NCBI GenBank assembly: GCA_947561585.1
Contig: CANNZV010003221.1
Span: forward strand, 1 to 64,000
DNA: 64,000 nt
Reading direction: 5' to 3'
Origin: Caprella mutica
Lineage: Eukaryota > Arthropoda > Malacostraca > Amphipoda > Caprellidae
Both the position numbers and the translations under genes were made by a program. Under the pieces are notes generated by a model that did not search any database, was not told the DNA's origin, and saw only the letters and a list, made by a program, of their open reading frames with translations. Shown piece by piece: positions 11,158-22,690 of this stretch (within the stretch, counting starts at the first letter, position 1; every line of letters starts with the position of its first letter).

Positions 11158-12338
11158 TACCGGGCTTTGCAAAAGTTCCGTTACACTTCTTATTCTTTAA
11201 ATTTATCTGTTATCTTGGATTTTAATTTAAATTTGGTAATATATAAAAAATATCCATATATTACAGATACTATTTTGATTCCTAAAAAGTTTCTAAATTT
11301 GAATTGCAACGTAATGGAGGCAAAGAGAATTGAAGTATCCGCTTTGTTGCGTGCGGGCCATAAGCAAACTTACATTGCGAATCAATAAAACGTCAGCAGA
11401 ATGACTGTCTATTGGGTTGCTCAACGTTTTAATAACTCAGAGTCCCTACAGGAACGTCCTCGGTCAGGAAAACCTCAGTTAATTACCCGTGGAACCATCA
11501 AGAAGGACTTTGAAAATGATCCAGACCAGAAAATGGCGAGACTGACACTAAAGAAGAAGATTTCTGTGTCCACTGTGTCCAGGGTGGTCAAGAGCATGGG
11601 ACGTTCCAAAACACTCCTCTTAAGTGATGCAATGATTCAGAAATGTCTGGAGAGGAGCACCCGTCATTTAAATGATCTGAAGAGCCACGGGAATCGAATT
11701 CTCATTTTCCCCGATGAGAAAACAGAATGACCGGGTCGTAAGCTTTGGGAATGTTGTTTCTAAACACCGCCAAGTGTCAACCACCAAGCATCCAGCATCT
11801 ATCATGATCTATCAGGCTAACCTCCGCTGTTTACAAAGAAATTCTAGAAACAAAAGTTCTCCCATGGGTTCAGAAAATCACCAAAAAGGCAGATTACGTG
11901 TATCAGCATGACGGAGCACCCGCACACACGGCAAAAACTGTGCAGAACTGGTTAGGGACTAACATCTGCTTCTGGCCCAAAGACTTTTGGTCTCCACAGT
12001 CGCCTGATTTGAACCCCCTCGGTTTCAGTGTGTGGGCGCATATTGAGGGAAAGGCTTGTAAAACGCGCCACAGTAATACAGATGAACTTAAGGCTTCTGT
12101 GAACCGTGCATGGGCGTCCATGAGGAAGGACTTCGTCAGGAAGGCATGCAAGAGCTTCCAACCTCGGTTGGAGCGTGTCTTTGCCGCAAAAGGCGGCCAC
12201 ATTGAATTATATAATATCTTTGTACATTAATAAATTGTAATGTAACAGAAATTTCTTAATTTCACCCACAAAATACGATTTTGGAGGCATATGAAGTAAG
12301 AAAGTCAAAATGTAACAGGATTTTTGCAAAACCCGGTA
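11158..12338 (+). mobile_element. Tc1-like DNA transposon, inactive
   Basis: The ends TACCGGGCTTTGCAAAAGTT and GATTTTTGCAAAACCCGGTA are inverted and TA-bounded. The element is 1181 bp and carries one transposase pseudogene. Confidence 0.9.
11314..12230 (+). pseudogene. Tc1-like transposase pseudogene with altered third catalytic Asp
   Basis: It starts at ATG 11314 (MEAKRIEVSALLRAG) with an N-terminal HTH interrupted by a TAA at 11386. It resumes as a second DNA-binding region (RPRSGKP) and IFPDEKT with the first Asp near 11710. A frame change gives QNDRVVSFGN, and a third frame carries QHDGAPAHTAKTV (second Asp), SPDLNPLGFSVW and the C-terminal LERVFAAKGGHIE. In this family the last acidic residue is in PLDF; here it reads PLGF, so the catalytic Asp is lost as well as the frame. 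About 100 codons around 11800-11890 are scrambled. Confidence 0.85.
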
Positions 12339-12344
12339 TAAACA

Positions 12345-12885
12345 GATATTTCAATTGAAATAATTTTTCATAGCCTAATCTTATAGTTCATTTTAGCACT
12401 AAAACTGTGTGCACCTATAGAACTACCAAGCACTCAAAATGACTGTTTTTTAATTGTTATTATAGGTGTCATATATACTTTTTCTGTCACCCATTGTCAA
12501 TAAATAATTGTTTATAAATGGAGGTACCTTATAGAATTTTTTTTTTGAGTCTTTACTGTATAGCATATAATTATTTATTAACGAATCAAAAAGAACTACC
12601 ACGCATCCGAAAACTACTAAACTATCAAGCAATCAATATGACTGCTTTACAAATTTTACACAAGTAGATACCGTTTTGCACACATGCTTATTGAACAAAC
12701 ACTGATAAATACTGTTGCCGAATCCCACGTCGTTTGGGACGCGTCAGAATATTTCAGAACCTGTTTTTGTTATTTCCAGTCTAGTAATTGGTCAGTAATT
12801 CGTGTAAGAAGATGCCATTTCTCTATAAAACTGTGTAATAAATGCCATTGATGTGTCACACCATCAGAGTGTGTGTCTCATTGTA
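12345..12885. other. Intergenic stretch without recognised features
   Basis: Between a Tc1-like element and a minisatellite. A repeated phrase (GAACTACCAAGCACTCAAAATGACTG and a variant at 12593-12640) hints at an old local duplication. No gene is supported. Confidence 0.4.
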
Positions 12886-12888
12886 TTT

Positions 12889-13325
12889 AAACCTCAAAAT
12901 AATATACATAGAACAAAACCTCAAACTAATATACATAGACCAAAACCTCAAACTAATATACATAGATCAAAACCTCAAACTAATATACATAGACCAAAAC
13001 CTCAAACTAATATACATAGACCAAAACCTCAAACTAATATACATAGAACAAAAACCTCAAACTAATATACATAGAACAAAAACCTCAAACTAATATACAT
13101 AGAACAAAAACCTCAAACTAATATACATAGAACAAAAACCTCAAACTAATATACATAGAACAAAAACCTCAAACTAATATACATAGAACAAAAACCTCAA
13201 ACTAATATACATAGAACAAAAACCTCAAACTAATATACATAGAACAAAAACCTCAAACTAATATACATAGACCAAAACCTCAAACTAATATACATAGACC
13301 AAAACCTCAAACTAATATACATAGT
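12889..13325. repeat. 27/28-bp tandem array (CTCAAACTAATATACATAGA)
   Basis: About 16 direct copies. Two unit types alternate in blocks, ending ...GACCAAAAC or ...GAACAAAAAC, and are grouped, which points to block-wise expansion. Reading frames in it are artefacts. Confidence 0.95.
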
Positions 13326-13697
13326 AAAATAAAACATTAAAATATATTCATTGATGAGAGAGAACAGTGTAAATTTATATATAATTATAAACTATATATT
13401 TAAAATGTTATTAAACCAACTTAGGCAATATTGTACCTATTAAACAATATTATTTATCTAAGTAAGATTTATTCCATTGAATGAACCATACGTGCATGAT
13501 GCATTAAATCTTTTAATTGTACGCATAAAAAATAATTTTCACAACATTGTTAAGCATTTAACTAATTTACAATATTTATAATTCTATAACATATTATAAT
13601 GTATATTAGATTAGAAAATTTCACATTTGAGTTCGAATTAAATTCAACATTCGATTTTGAATTTTTCCGATACATGTGTTGATGTGAAATAAATGAC

Positions 13698-13801
13698 ATA
13701 GGTTCTTTTTAGTTCGTCTAACCTTAACAGACGTCACGTAGTTTGACGTCAGAATGACCTGTTTGGTGAGGTATATATTGGCCGATGCTTTGGTTCAGTC
13801 A
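13698..13801 (+). promoter_or_regulatory. Core promoter of His/Gly peptide gene copy 1
   Basis: The block is almost identical upstream of all three copies. It contains AGACGTCACG and a full CRE/ATF palindrome TGACGTCA (13744-13751), a TATA box (TATATA, 13772-13777) and an arthropod-type initiator TCAGTC (13795-13800), 31 bp before the ATG. TATA-to-initiator spacing is about 25 bp, slightly short, so TCATCA just downstream is an alternative start. Confidence 0.7.
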
Positions 13802-13831
13802 TCACAATTCGTTTGACTTCAACATAACAAC

Positions 13832-16013
13832 ATGTCTCGTGTCGCTCTGGTGAGTAAAGAAAAATAATTCATCTGCTCTATTATTTGACAATTAAATTCA
13901 CTGATAACGACCAGTTTGTGGTTATTACGACCAAAGAGATGATTTTCGACGAAAACATCATAATTTTTCTATGATAAATTTTTTTCTAAAAAAATAATAA
14001 TTCTATAAAAAAAATTCTATTCCAACATTAGATTTTCCTTTAAAAACGTAATTCTTAAAAGAAATTAAAGTCAATCAAAAGAAATAATATCTACTTGATC
14101 TTGAATATTTCTGTACCAAAGTTTTGGATTATATTATAATTTTTTGTTTTAGTTGGATACTTTTACTATTATTTACACTTTCAAAGTTTACACTTTATTT
14201 AATGTTTTTTTCTTATGCAGCTACTTATCTCTTCTTTTTCTTTTCACTTATTTAATTACTCATACAAAAGCTTTTACTTTATATGTACTCTCATTAAATA
14301 ATATACATGATAGTTAAATGAATAACAAAGTCAATATTTAATATTTTTTAATTTAATTTCCCATTACTAATCTTTCTTCAATGAATAATAGGACATGACA
14401 TTGTATTAGATGACGTGCCATTAAAATTTTATATTATACCTATATTATTAAAAATGTTATTGTTAGCTTTTTGTATTATACTTAACCGAAATTACTAAAA
14501 TAATTATTGTTATTGTTTTTTATATTATACTATACCGAATTATTTTTTTAATGATAACAGAATAGAATTTGTTAATGATTTTAAATACTTAGGCCTTTTA
14601 ATCGACAACAAACTAACTTTTAAACCCCACATAAACCAAACATTCAAAAAACTCAGTCAAGTTAGGGGTATGATTTATTCAGCCAAACATTATCTTAATC
14701 GAGATACTTTACTTTTAATTTACTACTCTCTAGCTTACTCAGTTTTTAGTCAATATATTATTTCTTATGGAAAAACTTTTAACGTCCACTTGCACCCTTT
14801 GAAAGTTTTAATGAACGATATTTTAAGAATAATTTTGAACGTAAAGAGAAATCGAAATAATGTACCTTTAATGTCAACAAATGATATGTATTTTAAACAG
14901 AGTATTTTAAAATTTGAAGACGTCTGTAATTATTTTTTATTGTCGTTTTTAAGGAAAGCATTATATGAAGACCCTTCGATTTTAAATAAATATTTTAACG
15001 ATTTTATCCCTGCTCATGACCACCAAACTAGAAGTTTCAGGTTAATTTTTCCCAGAATTAGATTAGAAGTTGAGAGAAATTTTACTATTTTTAGATCTAC
15101 TGAAGCTTTTAACAATTTACCTGACATTTTATGTAACCCCATGTCCAATTTCAGTTTTAAAAGGACTATCGAAAATATTGTTTAAATCTTTATGACCATA
15201 GTTATTAATGATAGGATTTTACTTACTTTTTATCCTCTTATTTTACTTTGACATATTCAGACCGGTAACTTAGGTAGGTTTTATATTTGAGATAGGTCTA
15301 AGATTTTAATGTAGGTTATGACTTTATGTAGGTTTTATATTTGAGATAGGTTTTATGTTTTAAAGTAGGCTTATCACTTCATGTATGTTTTATACTATTA
15401 GATAGGTTTTATGTTTTAAAGTAGGCTTATCAATTCATGTATGTTTTATACTATTAGATAGGTTTTATGTTTTAAAGTAGGTTTATGATTTTACATAGGT
15501 TTTATACTATTAGATAGTTTTTGTGTTTTTAAAATAGGTTTACAAATTTAAGTAGATTTTATACTTTTAGATTCTATAAGTCAGTGATAGACTTTTAAAG
15601 AATCAGACTGTTTCATATTTTAAACATTGTATTAGGTTTATATTTTTGTATTTTTTATAAACAGAATTTCAATAAACAATAAACAATGAACAATTTTATA
15701 TTCTACCGGAAAATTACTAAAAAAATTCTATTTTTTCTATTTGTTTCAGATCCTCCTCGTGGTTGTAGCCATGGTTTCCGTGGCTCTGTCAGCCCCCGCC
15801 CCTGAACCAGGTTACGGCCACCATGGTGGTTTCCATGGACACCACGGTGGACACCATGGTGGTGGATATGGACATCATGGTGGACACCACGGTGGACACT
15901 TCGGTGGATTCGGACATCATGGTGGCCACCACGGACATGGTGGATATGGACATCACGGACACCACGGTCACCATGGTGGTTTCGGCGGTTTCGGACATGG
16001 TTACCATGGTTAA
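13832..16013 (+). CDS. Secreted His/Gly-rich peptide, copy 1
   Basis: Two coding exons, 13832-13849 (MSRVAL, donor GTGAGT) and 15750-16013, give 93 aa. A hydrophobic signal peptide (ILLVVVAMVSVALS, about 1-20) precedes APAPEP and a body of GHHGG, GYG and GGF motifs; the 73-residue mature part has 25 His and 33 Gly. A third, non-coding exon starts at 16579 (donor 16053, acceptor ...TTTTCAG), so the 3'UTR has an intron. Roles of such peptides in general include metal binding, antimicrobial activity and cuticle or secretion matrix; none is shown here. Intron 1 carries a LINE fragment absent from copies 2 and 3. Confidence 0.85.
14547..15695 (+). pseudogene. 5'-truncated LINE, reverse-transcriptase C-terminus (CR1/Jockey-like)
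   Basis: An open frame from about 14550 to 15185 begins in the RT palm/thumb region: FKYLGLLIDNKLTFKPHI is the typical block after the catalytic YxDD (itself missing). A region of the LLIYYSLAYSVFSQY type follows. A ~500-bp 3' region with TAGGTTTTATGTTTTAAAG repeats ends in AATAAACAATAAACAATG, a short tandem tail of the sort some LINEs have instead of poly(A). The same intron in copy 2 lacks it, so it inserted after that duplication. Endonuclease and upstream RT are gone. Confidence 0.8.
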
Positions 16014-16578
16014 GCGAATTGAAATGAACGAACGAATTAAATAATAAGAAAAGTAAGTATATTTAATAATAAGTTATGAAAATAATCGTGTAAGTTTTAA
16101 CTAGTTTTAAGAAATTAAAAAATGAATGAAAGTTATTTTAACTAAAAAGTAAAATTTTATTCATGAAAATATTATTTTATCTCAAAGAATAATTATGATA
16201 ACAGTCTTATATTAATTTTGTTAATGAAATGGTTAGTGATCTATTCACAACTAAACTAGTAAAAAGTAAATACCAAATTTCCGCTGGTTGATTACTTTTT
16301 TATCGACGATGAAAAACAGAATTAATTTATCATAAATTAAAATAGATTGGAATCTCTCGTCGGACATATCCAACGCTAATGTACGAAATCAAGATATTTT
16401 ACGATAAAATTATCACATTCGATTATAATAGAAAATTTTCTGATTATATTCTTTCCGACTGTGATACTTTTTAATCAAGTATTTGAATAAAATAACCAAT
16501 GGATAACAGTTTTTAATTTCTAAATTAAATCTTAATAAATTATAAAAAAATTAATGCAACAAATTATTTTCTTTTCAG

Positions 16579-16680
16579 AAACGAACAACGAACGAACAAC
16601 GAAACGAACTTAATTTATTTTATAATTTATGAAAAAAATGAAAAGCTTTCAATACTGTGTTGTTATTTTCCATTCTTCTT
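16579..16680 (+). other. Untranslated third exon of His/Gly gene copy 1
   Basis: Begins after CTTTTCAG with AAACGAACAACGAACG. The same exon follows an equivalent acceptor at 24939 and 33142. The 3' end is not certain; the copies diverge shortly after, around 16680. Confidence 0.6.
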
Positions 16681-17480
16681 ATCATCACCCTGTATAATAA
16701 TATACAGTGTTTATTAATCACGAAAAATGTCACGCTTTAACATTTAATATACGATTTAATTCCTTGACCAAAATAATTGTCGGAATAACAGAAATTCGGA
16801 TAACAAATTAAATCTTGTAATAAAAATTCTGCTAATATAAAATCCGAAAATTACCCAAAAACCTGAGATTACAAAAATCTGGGATAACCAAAAAAATCTG
16901 AGATTAAAAAAAAATCCGACAGTAGGTTTAAAAAATCTGAGAAAAAACAGGATTACAAAAAAATCCTTGTTACAAAAAAATCTGGGATTACCAAATATTT
17001 ATTTAAAAATTCAGATTATGTAAAAAAATATTCCATTATTATTAACGGGAAATAAACTAAAGAAATCTTGTGAACCGAAAAACAGAAAAATAACAAATCT
17101 GTTAACAAGAAAAATCAGATAACAAAGAAATCCTATTTTTTTAATCCAAGATGATTTTAAAATTAATCAAAAAATTCATTGTCAGTCATTTTTGTTGGTA
17201 AACTCACTTGTCTCCAATAATGAATGAAGGAAAATCAGACAGAAACTATATTGTAGAAAATGTTATTTCAATTAATATAATATTACATGCCAATGTGGGG
17301 AAGCAATAATTATGGCAATTGTCCATTTCAAACCACATAATAATATTTCTTAAAATGCATGTAAATATCCGCTATAAAATTCCGTAAACTAATTACATTA
17401 TATACATTTTAGGGTAGGGAAAAATGTAATAAGTTATTATTTTATTATTTAAATATGTATATTGTGACAAAACAGAGAAA

Positions 17481-17520
17481 ATTCGTATCCATGATACATG
17501 CAGGTATCATGGATACGAAT
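17481..17520. repeat. Perfect 17-bp-arm hairpin
   Basis: ATTCGTATCCATGATAC is followed by a 6-base loop and its exact complement. It is conserved at 25841-25880. A related word GGTATCCATGATACCTGCA occurs at 38100 in the chromodomain gene, so it is likely a piece of a dispersed repeat. Confidence 0.85.
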
Positions 17521-18009
17521 TATTATAACGAGTTGAATTATATTTTTTCCACTGTTCCTTCAACATTGAATATATTTTAATTCTCTTATTGTAATGTTAT
17601 ATTTTTAATAATAACACAATGAATAATTTATACGGTATTTAATTTAACTTTATGTCATTATTTGATGAAGTTTTCTATGTGAAAAAAGAGTCATTAATTT
17701 TCACTTTGCTGGTAATTCGGTGATTTTGAAGAAGTTTCCATTCTATTTTTTGTTGCCTATAGAAAATTATGAACTATTTGTTAAAATATTATTAAAAATC
17801 TTAGGATTGGCATATTTTTAGCATAACTGAATACCTAACACAGGCGCGTATACAAGGGGGGGGGGGCATTTGGGGCAGATGCCCCCCCTTGAGGTCTGAA
17901 CTTTTTAAAAATAAATCTACGGATTATCAAAAAATATACGGATTAATCCTCCAAATTGAAGAAATATGTCAATTATTTGATTATTTTTAATTGCTTTTGA
18001 CATGCTTGA

Positions 18010-19329
18010 ACACTGTATTCTATCAAAATCGTCATTTTTATATTGCGAAATGGGAGAAATTAAATTGCTTCAAGTCGTATTATGTATAAGCCATTTTGTC
18101 CATAGAGAGTGGAGTTCTATCACCCTATTAATATTAGCATTGTTCTTCAATTTAAAAATGTTTTTGAATTTGAGAAGAAATGCATCGTCCTGTACTCTGT
18201 AGTTTGCCAAAACACCTTCTTCTTCAACAGTATGTTGAAAATTCATGCTTCACTCCATGACAAGTGGAAGGGTGGCTAAATCTTACCACTAGAACAAGTT
18301 CACAAGAGTTCGTGGTCTATTCAATGAAACTGGTTCTATTCACAAGAAAAAGCAAATGAAAACAAAACCAAAAAAATCACAAACTGCGATTCAGGAGGTG
18401 AAGAGTTTCTTTGAAGAAACCACTAGTTTTTCTCACAGAATAGCTTTTCAGCATATTTCATCAACACCAAAACCACGTGGTGGAGGATCGTCATACATTC
18501 ATTTAGTTTCCGTTTTTATCAATGAACTTCAGTTTGACCATTAACGAAAACCACATAAATAGCGGTTTTGTAAGTGGATTTTGCAGCAACCATCCAGCAT
18601 TGCCAATTGAATCGTTTGGACAGACGAGAAGTTAATTTGCCTCCATCAAAAACACATCAAAAAAATACGAATGAAAATCCTCGAAATATCTGGAAAACAA
18701 ATGATGCTAAGGTAATGATCTTCGTTGCAATTATTAATGGAATGGATCCAATTGTTCAAGCATTCCTTAACGAATATGGTAACTTATAATGTGCCCTAGC
18801 ACATTATTTGGCCCAGCCTGCAACTTCTTCACTTTGGTGGATGCAAGCCCACATTGCACAAATGCAGCTCTAGAATTTTCAAGGAAGAGTTTCGAGGTCG
18901 AGTTATTAGCAGAAGTACTGAAATAAAATTCCTGATCAGCACACAGTCCAAATCTCAACTCTTTGGACTTTCGCATATGGGCTGCTGCACAAACTCGAGT
19001 TTACAAATAAGAAAAAACAGATCCCAATGAGTCTCGTATACAATATGCTCAAATCTCTGCTCAAAAATATAACAATAAGACTCTCAAGAAAGTATGCAAG
19101 AATGTTCTGAAGCGTGCATCGTTCTGTCTTCACATCAGAGGGTGTCATTTTCAACAACTTTTGTAGGACTTCAGGAGATATGCCTCATATGATATAAGAC
19201 AATAAATGTTTAATAATAAAAAATCCTTTCTTTTCCTTCAAAGTGATACATCTATAATGGTATTTGACTTATTTTTGAGTGCTTCTAATTCCCAATTAAA
19301 AAATTACGTTATCTGATGAAGCACAGTGT
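18010..19329 (+). pseudogene. Decayed mariner-like transposase, plus-strand arm
   Basis: Ends ACACTGTATTCTATCAAAA and ...GATGAAGCACAGTGT bound it. Family traces, frame-shifted: an N-terminal HTH piece (VRGLFNETGSIHKKK), IVWTDEKLICL (first Asp, near 18608), a KVMIFVAIINGMDPIVQ block and a C-terminal SVFTSEGVIFNN piece. Many stops. A second copy is in the other spacer near 26372-27610. Confidence 0.65.
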
Positions 19330-19458
19330 AGCAGTATGGTTTTGATTATTTTTGTTACAGCCAATGATTGAATATTGTGATTAAATTAATAACTATCAGT
19401 CTATTAGACTTGATATACAGCTTGTGGACTATAGTCACTATACAATACATCCACTGAC

Positions 19459-20954
19459 ACACTGTATTCCATCAGAAACGATCTTTTTAAATTGCGAATT
19501 AGAAGCACTTTTAATGCATCAATTGTCATCATAGATACACCACATTGATGGAAAAGAAAGTATTATTATTAAACATTTATTGTCATATATATATGACTCT
19601 ATCATTTGAACCACATCTCCTGTGGCCCTACAGAAATTGTTGAAAATGACCTCCTCCAGCCTGAAGACAGAACGAAGCATCCTTCGAAACATTCTTTCAA
19701 ATTTCTTAGGGGTCTCCGGGTTATACCTTTCAGCGAAACTTAAAACAGTTTGTATAAGAGACACAATGGAATATTCTTTTTCATATATAAACTCGAGTTT
19801 GTGCAGCAGCCAAGAATAGAAAATTCAAAGGGTTGTGATATTGATTGTGTGCTGGCCAGGAATTTTCCTTTCTTGGTGAGTATGTGGTCTTGCATCCACT
19901 AAAGTGAAGAACGAGATGCAGAATGAGCCAAATAAGGGGTGCTAGTTTGGTATGTGATCTGATCATTTTTATTTTAATAATTATGGCAATTTTTCTTTTT
20001 AAGTAACTATGATACAAAACAAACAATATAGACGAGATAATATTGTCACAATGCATAAAAAGTTAAAAAAATACATATATTAATTGCTTATTTTTACTTT
20101 ATCTTCATATAAGTTTAGTAGGATGTAGTTTATCTAACGATATTTTCTTGAAGTATTTCCACAAAAAGGCTTTTTGCATATGTAAATGGTATATTATTAT
20201 TTAAGGAAATATAATACTATATATATTTGGTATCTCGTATTCCTGTTTGTATCTTTTATATTTGCTAATAAATTCTAAATAGATTGCATTCCAAACCAGT
20301 AAATGATGATCAGATCACAATGTCCTGTAGGCTGTAGCAATCTGAGATATGAAACACCATTAACCGATGACAAGTTGTCATCATCATCAAGGAATGCATG
20401 AAAGATTATATCCATTCAATTAATAATGGCAACAAAGATATTACCTTAGCATCATACCTATCATTTATTCCGTTGATATTTCAGAGATTTTCATTAGTGT
20501 ACTTGAAGATCCTCCACAATGGAGTTGCGGACTCTGGAGGATCTGCTGAGAAACTGGGGGTTCTGGGGGGTTCTTCTTAGAAACTCTTCACCTCCTGAAT
20601 CACTGATTCCGTTCTTTTTGGTTTTGTTATCATTTGCTTTTCTTGTGAATAGAACCAGTTTCAATGAATAGACCACGAACTCTTGTGAACTTTTTCATGT
20701 GGTAAGATTTAGCCGCATTTGCACTTGTCATGGAGTGAAGCATGAATTTTCGACATACTATTAAAGAAGAAGGTGTTTTGGCAAACTACAGAGTACAGGA
20801 CGATGCATTTCTTCTCAAATTCAAAAACAGTTTTAAGGTTTAAGAAAAATGCTAATATTAATAGGATAAAATCCATTCTTTATACTTTATGAACATAATG
20901 ACGTCCTCCCATTTCGCAATTAAAAAAAATGACGCTTCTGACGGAACACAGTGT
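19459..20954 (-). pseudogene. Decayed mariner-like transposase, minus-strand arm
   Basis: The inverted partner of the 18010-19329 gene. In spacer 2 its equivalent (about 28150-28200) still shows QDSAPPHTHQ, the second-Asp motif of mariner transposases; here that site has a 10-bp deletion. The C-terminal end LEEVIFNNFCRAT is readable around 19625-19670. Not functional. Confidence 0.65.
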
Positions 20955-21414
20955 AAGCATGTTCAAAGCAATTAAAATAATCAAATAACTGACCAGTAAG
21001 AGGAATTATCCGTAGATTTTTTTCAGCAACGTTAATTTTTTGGAAAAGTGCCCCCCCTTGACCGAATCCTAGATACGCCCCTGACCTAACAATATAATAT
21101 TAACCTATATAAGATTTAATCCATTGAATAAAATGTACGTGCAAGATGCTTCCTAGTAACTTGCTAAGTAAAGAGTAGCCTCTTCATGAACTCAACTGTT
21201 GGTTATACACCAAGCGAATTTATTTCCACCAGGAGATATCTAAAATCAAGTAAAGAGTGAGCTATTCTTTCGAGAATCAGTTAGTTCTCATTGGAATTAA
21301 GAATAAAATTGGAGACAGCCAACGGGAGATTTGAGGACAAATAGAGTTGGCCAAAATTAGAGGAGGTGGTATCTTACAGGAATATAGGATGAAATTAGGA
21401 AACAACTTATAGTA

Positions 21415-21460
21415 TACAGGGTAACCCACAAAAAAGTGTGGGTCGATTCCACCAAGGGAT
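21415..21460. repeat. Solo mariner-type terminal hairpin
   Basis: TACAGGGTAACCCACAAAAAAG is followed at once by TGTGGGT, so a mariner-type end is folded back on itself. The partner is in the second spacer near 29707. Confidence 0.5.
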
Positions 21461-22329
21461 ATCTAAAATATATATAATAGCCCTCACCGATATATCAGGT
21501 ATCGAATGTTTCTGGGAGGGTTCAAAAACTGCGACTAAGTAATATTTCTTCCTGACTGTCATACATTTTCTGATGAATACCAAAAACTTTGGTTATAAGT
21601 ACAATATCGCATTATAATGCTATTTCTTTCAGAATTACAAAAATAATTAACTTCAAATAACAATTTGATCTGAAGATTTTACACCGACATATAATTATTA
21701 TTCAACATAATTCTATCGGGAATCGGAATTCATAGTCTACTTTGGAATCTATAATAATATTACCATGTAGGTAAGATTCGAATACCTCCCCCACCCCTCC
21801 TAACTACATTTAAATTTTAATCTTGTCGAAAAATCATGGATTATGAGGTCGAAAAATATTCCGGATTAATTTTCCGGTAACCAACTGTTTTGCAAAGATA
21901 TAACATATATCTTAATTCAATATATCTTCTAATAAAATTTCTAATTATAAATATTGAAAATGCTTATCAAAAACTTTATTCATATTTATTCAAGTTGTTT
22001 AATGGAAATATATTAAAACTTTTTTTACGTTTTAATATCTCGTTTCTGACACTTATAAAAACAATCAAGAAAATGAATATTATGATTGACAATAGGTAAT
22101 TTTTATGGTACTAGAATAATCGGTTATTTTTATAATATAGTAATAAGTAATGTTTATATAGTAATATTCAATGTTTGTAGTAATAGATAATAATTATATT
22201 AATAGCAATATAATTGAGTTAAAGTTTGTAAAAGAAAGAAGTGTTATTAAAACTATATAAATTGTATAAAATCATAGTACAAGCCCAATACATTCAAAGC
22301 ATATTTCACCTACCATGCATAGCAAATTT

Positions 22330-22690
22330 GGGTCATCGTTCAGCGATAATCGTGTAGCAATAAGAATACATTGAAATATTGCTCAGCAATAATCGCTTGT
22401 TGCAAAACAGCCCCATAGGAATAGCATTGAAGTAGTGCTCAGCGATACACTGAGCGATGGTCGCTACAATCGCGATTGCTGAGCGATGGTCGCTACAATT
22501 GCTGCCTGCAAAACGTACCTTAAAGGTACGTTTTGTGTTCAGCGATTGTTGCGATCATCGTTCAGTGATAATCGCGTAGAAACAAGAATAACATTGAATA
22601 GTGCTCAGTGATAATAACTTGGCGATTATCGCAGAAATGACTGCATGCAAAATGTACCTTACGGGAAGTGCTCATCCCATGTAGTATAGA
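22330..22690. repeat. Palindrome-rich patch with GCTCAGCGATAATCGC motif
   Basis: Variants of CAGCGATAATCGC occur about ten times in both orientations around a perfect hairpin (CAAAACGTACCTT against AAGGTACGTTTTG, near 22508-22534). The layout suggests a MITE with dense subterminal binding sites. The same patch is present near 30620-30980. Confidence 0.55.

Larger units (their letters stand above)
17841..21083. mobile_element. Palindromic composite transposon with hAT-type ends, spacer 1
   Basis: The ends CAGGCGCGTATACAAGG and CGTATCTAGG.../...CCTAGATACGCCCCTG are inverted, and exact 8-bp copies of ACCTAACA flank it (17833-17840 and 21084-21091), as for hAT elements. C/G-rich homopolymers follow inside both ends. 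Both arms then contain the same decayed mariner-like gene in opposite orientation (18010-19329 plus, 19459-20954 minus), meeting tail to tail near 19390. No hAT transposase is left. Confidence 0.8.

Noticed and set aside
15789..16044. Met/Thr/Val/Ser-rich frames on both strands over the His/Gly exons (also at 24135-24393 and 32349-32636)
   Set aside because: They are out-of-frame readings of the GGTGGACACCATGG-type codon repeat; only the GHHGG frame follows the spliced signal peptide.
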